Part shown: positions 63,172 through 64,000 of the stretch, one piece after another
Layout of the letters: every line of letters starts with the position of its first letter
Position numbering within the stretch: the first letter of the stretch is position 1
From: CAYPPG01 sp964412555
Lineage (GTDB): Bacteria > Hinthialibacterota > Hinthialibacteria > Hinthialibacterales > Hinthialibacteraceae
Reading direction: 5' to 3'
Assembly (NCBI GenBank): GCA_964412555.1
Contig: CAYPPG010000001.1
Location: 62,001-126,000 of the forward strand
Length of the DNA: 64,000 bases
Position numbers and translations under genes: made by a program
The notes under the pieces: model-generated
Seen by the model: only the letters and a program-made list of their open reading frames with translations
Told to the model about the DNA's origin: nothing
Database searches by the model: none

Positions 63172-64000
63172 TCACTGGTGCGCAATAAGCCATTCTTTTA
63201 AAAGACCAACGCGAATCGAAAAATAATTACCTCTTCCGCGTTCCACGACATCCCGTTTGACTAAATCTTCAAGAACTTCATCGATAGGTCTAATTGTTTC
63301 GCTAGTGATTGTATGGCGGCTGCATGGTCCAGTGAGGCTGCTAAGAGCAATTGAAGAGAGTACATTGCGAGTATCCTCATCGCTGATGGCATCATCTGAG
63401 GTATCACCCGAGTTTATCAGATTTTCGAACTTATTTAATCCCAAAGCATTGACACCTCGGACTAACTCTTCTTTTACCTGTTCAACATCCGCCTCAGTAA
63501 CTAATGTTGCACGTTTGCGATTCATATATTCCACAAGCCGATTGCATAAAATCTGAATATAAAAAGGGCTTCCTGCTGTCAGATCAAGAATTCGTTCTAT
63601 CGCTCTTTCTCGGTATCGGCTATCGCCATGCCGTCCACCAATACGAATCGGTTCGTCAATAAGCCTAATCGCATCATCCCGTCTCAAGTACGTCACGCGT
63701 TCTTCTTGAGAAGTACCTAACTCGTTAGAAAAACTTTGAATGAATTTTGGCATCACATCTTGCCCAACAAGAACCGCATTGAAAAAATTTTCCTGAAGTA
63801 ATGCCTTCCAATTTTTCATAAATGTTTCAGAAATAAGCCCCTTCACAATATATCCATAAATGTATGAAAATTCGTCTATGAGAAGGATTACTCTGATACT
63901 GTTCCAGTCGGGTAATTTAGTTGCAGCGCGCTGAAAACGCTCAAAAATATCTTTAAAGAGCATAAGGGGGCTATGATGTGCATAAAACTCAGTATCCACA
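63172..64000 (-). CDS. AAA/STAND-type ATPase with winged-helix C-terminus (partial, runs off the right edge)
   Basis: About 276 C-terminal residues; the 5' part with Walker A is outside the window. Walker B is present (RVILLIDEFSYIYG), then LVGQDVMPKFIQSF, the arginine-rich RLIDEPIRIGGRHGDSRYRE, and the helical lid LDLTAGSPFYIQILCNRLVE. A winged-helix-like end (IDEVLEDLVKRDVVERGRG) follows. It is encoded 10 bases upstream of the ATPase-HEPN gene, so the two form an operon. It probably senses or regulates while the HEPN protein acts. Confidence 0.8.
   Translation of the reverse strand, partial: VDTEFYAHHSPLMLFKDIFERFQRAATKLPDWNSIRVILLIDEFSYIYGYIVKGLISETFMKNWKALLQENFFNAVLVGQDVMPKFIQSFSNELGTSQEERVTYLRRDDAIRLIDEPIRIGGRHGDSRYRERAIERILDLTAGSPFYIQILCNRLVEYMNRKRATLVTEADVEQVKEELVRGVNALGLNKFENLINSGDTSDDAISDEDTRNVLSSIALSSLTGPCSRHTITSETIRPIDEVLEDLVKRDVVERGRGNYFSIRVGLLKEWLIAHQ

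Overview
This window looks like a chromosomal segment of an uncultured Gram-negative heterotroph. The evidence is the style of gene content rather than any marker gene: many secreted proteins with Sec signal peptides, twin-arginine (Tat) signals on redox enzymes, four type II/IV pseudopilins with an identical N-terminal methylation motif, threonine/proline-rich extracellular linkers, FG-GAP propellers, Gfo/Idh/MocA and DUF6807 (PmoA-like) proteins. This mixture is typical of candidate phyla such as Sumerlaeota, Hydrogenedentota, Poribacteria or Hinthialibacterota; I cannot decide between them from sequence alone. The only stable RNA gene is a tRNA-Phe.

Layout. 1-4.9 kb: an ECF sigma factor with a membrane-anchored partner, a HlyD/MacB-type export pair without its ATPase, then decayed genes (DUF4160, DUF2442 and an unknown). 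5-20.5 kb: secreted proteins, two pseudopilins, a methyltransferase/PQQ-propeller fusion, a sodium:solute symporter, a bacilliredoxin, mutY and a parallel beta-helix protein. 20.7-27.6 kb: one 2,291-residue secreted multidomain protein. 28-33 kb: a glycosyltransferase, an MNT/HEPN pair, a YpdA-type bacillithiol disulfide reductase, a graveyard of toxin-antitoxin fragments, a DUF362 protein and a four-helix-bundle gene. 33-44.9 kb: DUF6807 protein, alginate-lyase-like enzyme with an oxidoreductase, secreted FG-GAP and LamG-like proteins, two more pseudopilins, and a symporter/dehydrogenase operon.

44.9-50.6 kb: the most coherent system. A minus-strand operon encodes a membrane-anchored tetraheme cytochrome, a Tat-exported four-cluster ferredoxin, an NrfD-type quinol-interacting membrane subunit and an octaheme cytochrome of the hydroxylamine-oxidoreductase family. 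A truncated sulfite-oxidase-family remnant lies downstream. A perfect FNR/CRP-type site sits at -41.5 from a predicted start site, suggesting anaerobic control. 51-64 kb: orphan trpF with an oxidoreductase, a 7Fe-type ferredoxin, a novel repeat protein, an ECF sigma/zinc anti-sigma operon, a CBM9-like secreted protein, a Tat FAD oxidoreductase and, at the right edge, two adjacent STAND-type ATPases, one carrying a HEPN-like RNxxxH motif. This last pair is a defence candidate.

Across the window at least seven families of short hairpin repeats fill intergenic gaps, sometimes supplying stop codons or spuriously extending gene 5' ends. Three secreted proteins share a C-terminal Asn-Trp-[Ser/Phe]-[Ile/Leu]-[Tyr/Phe] ending that may be an unrecognised sorting tag.
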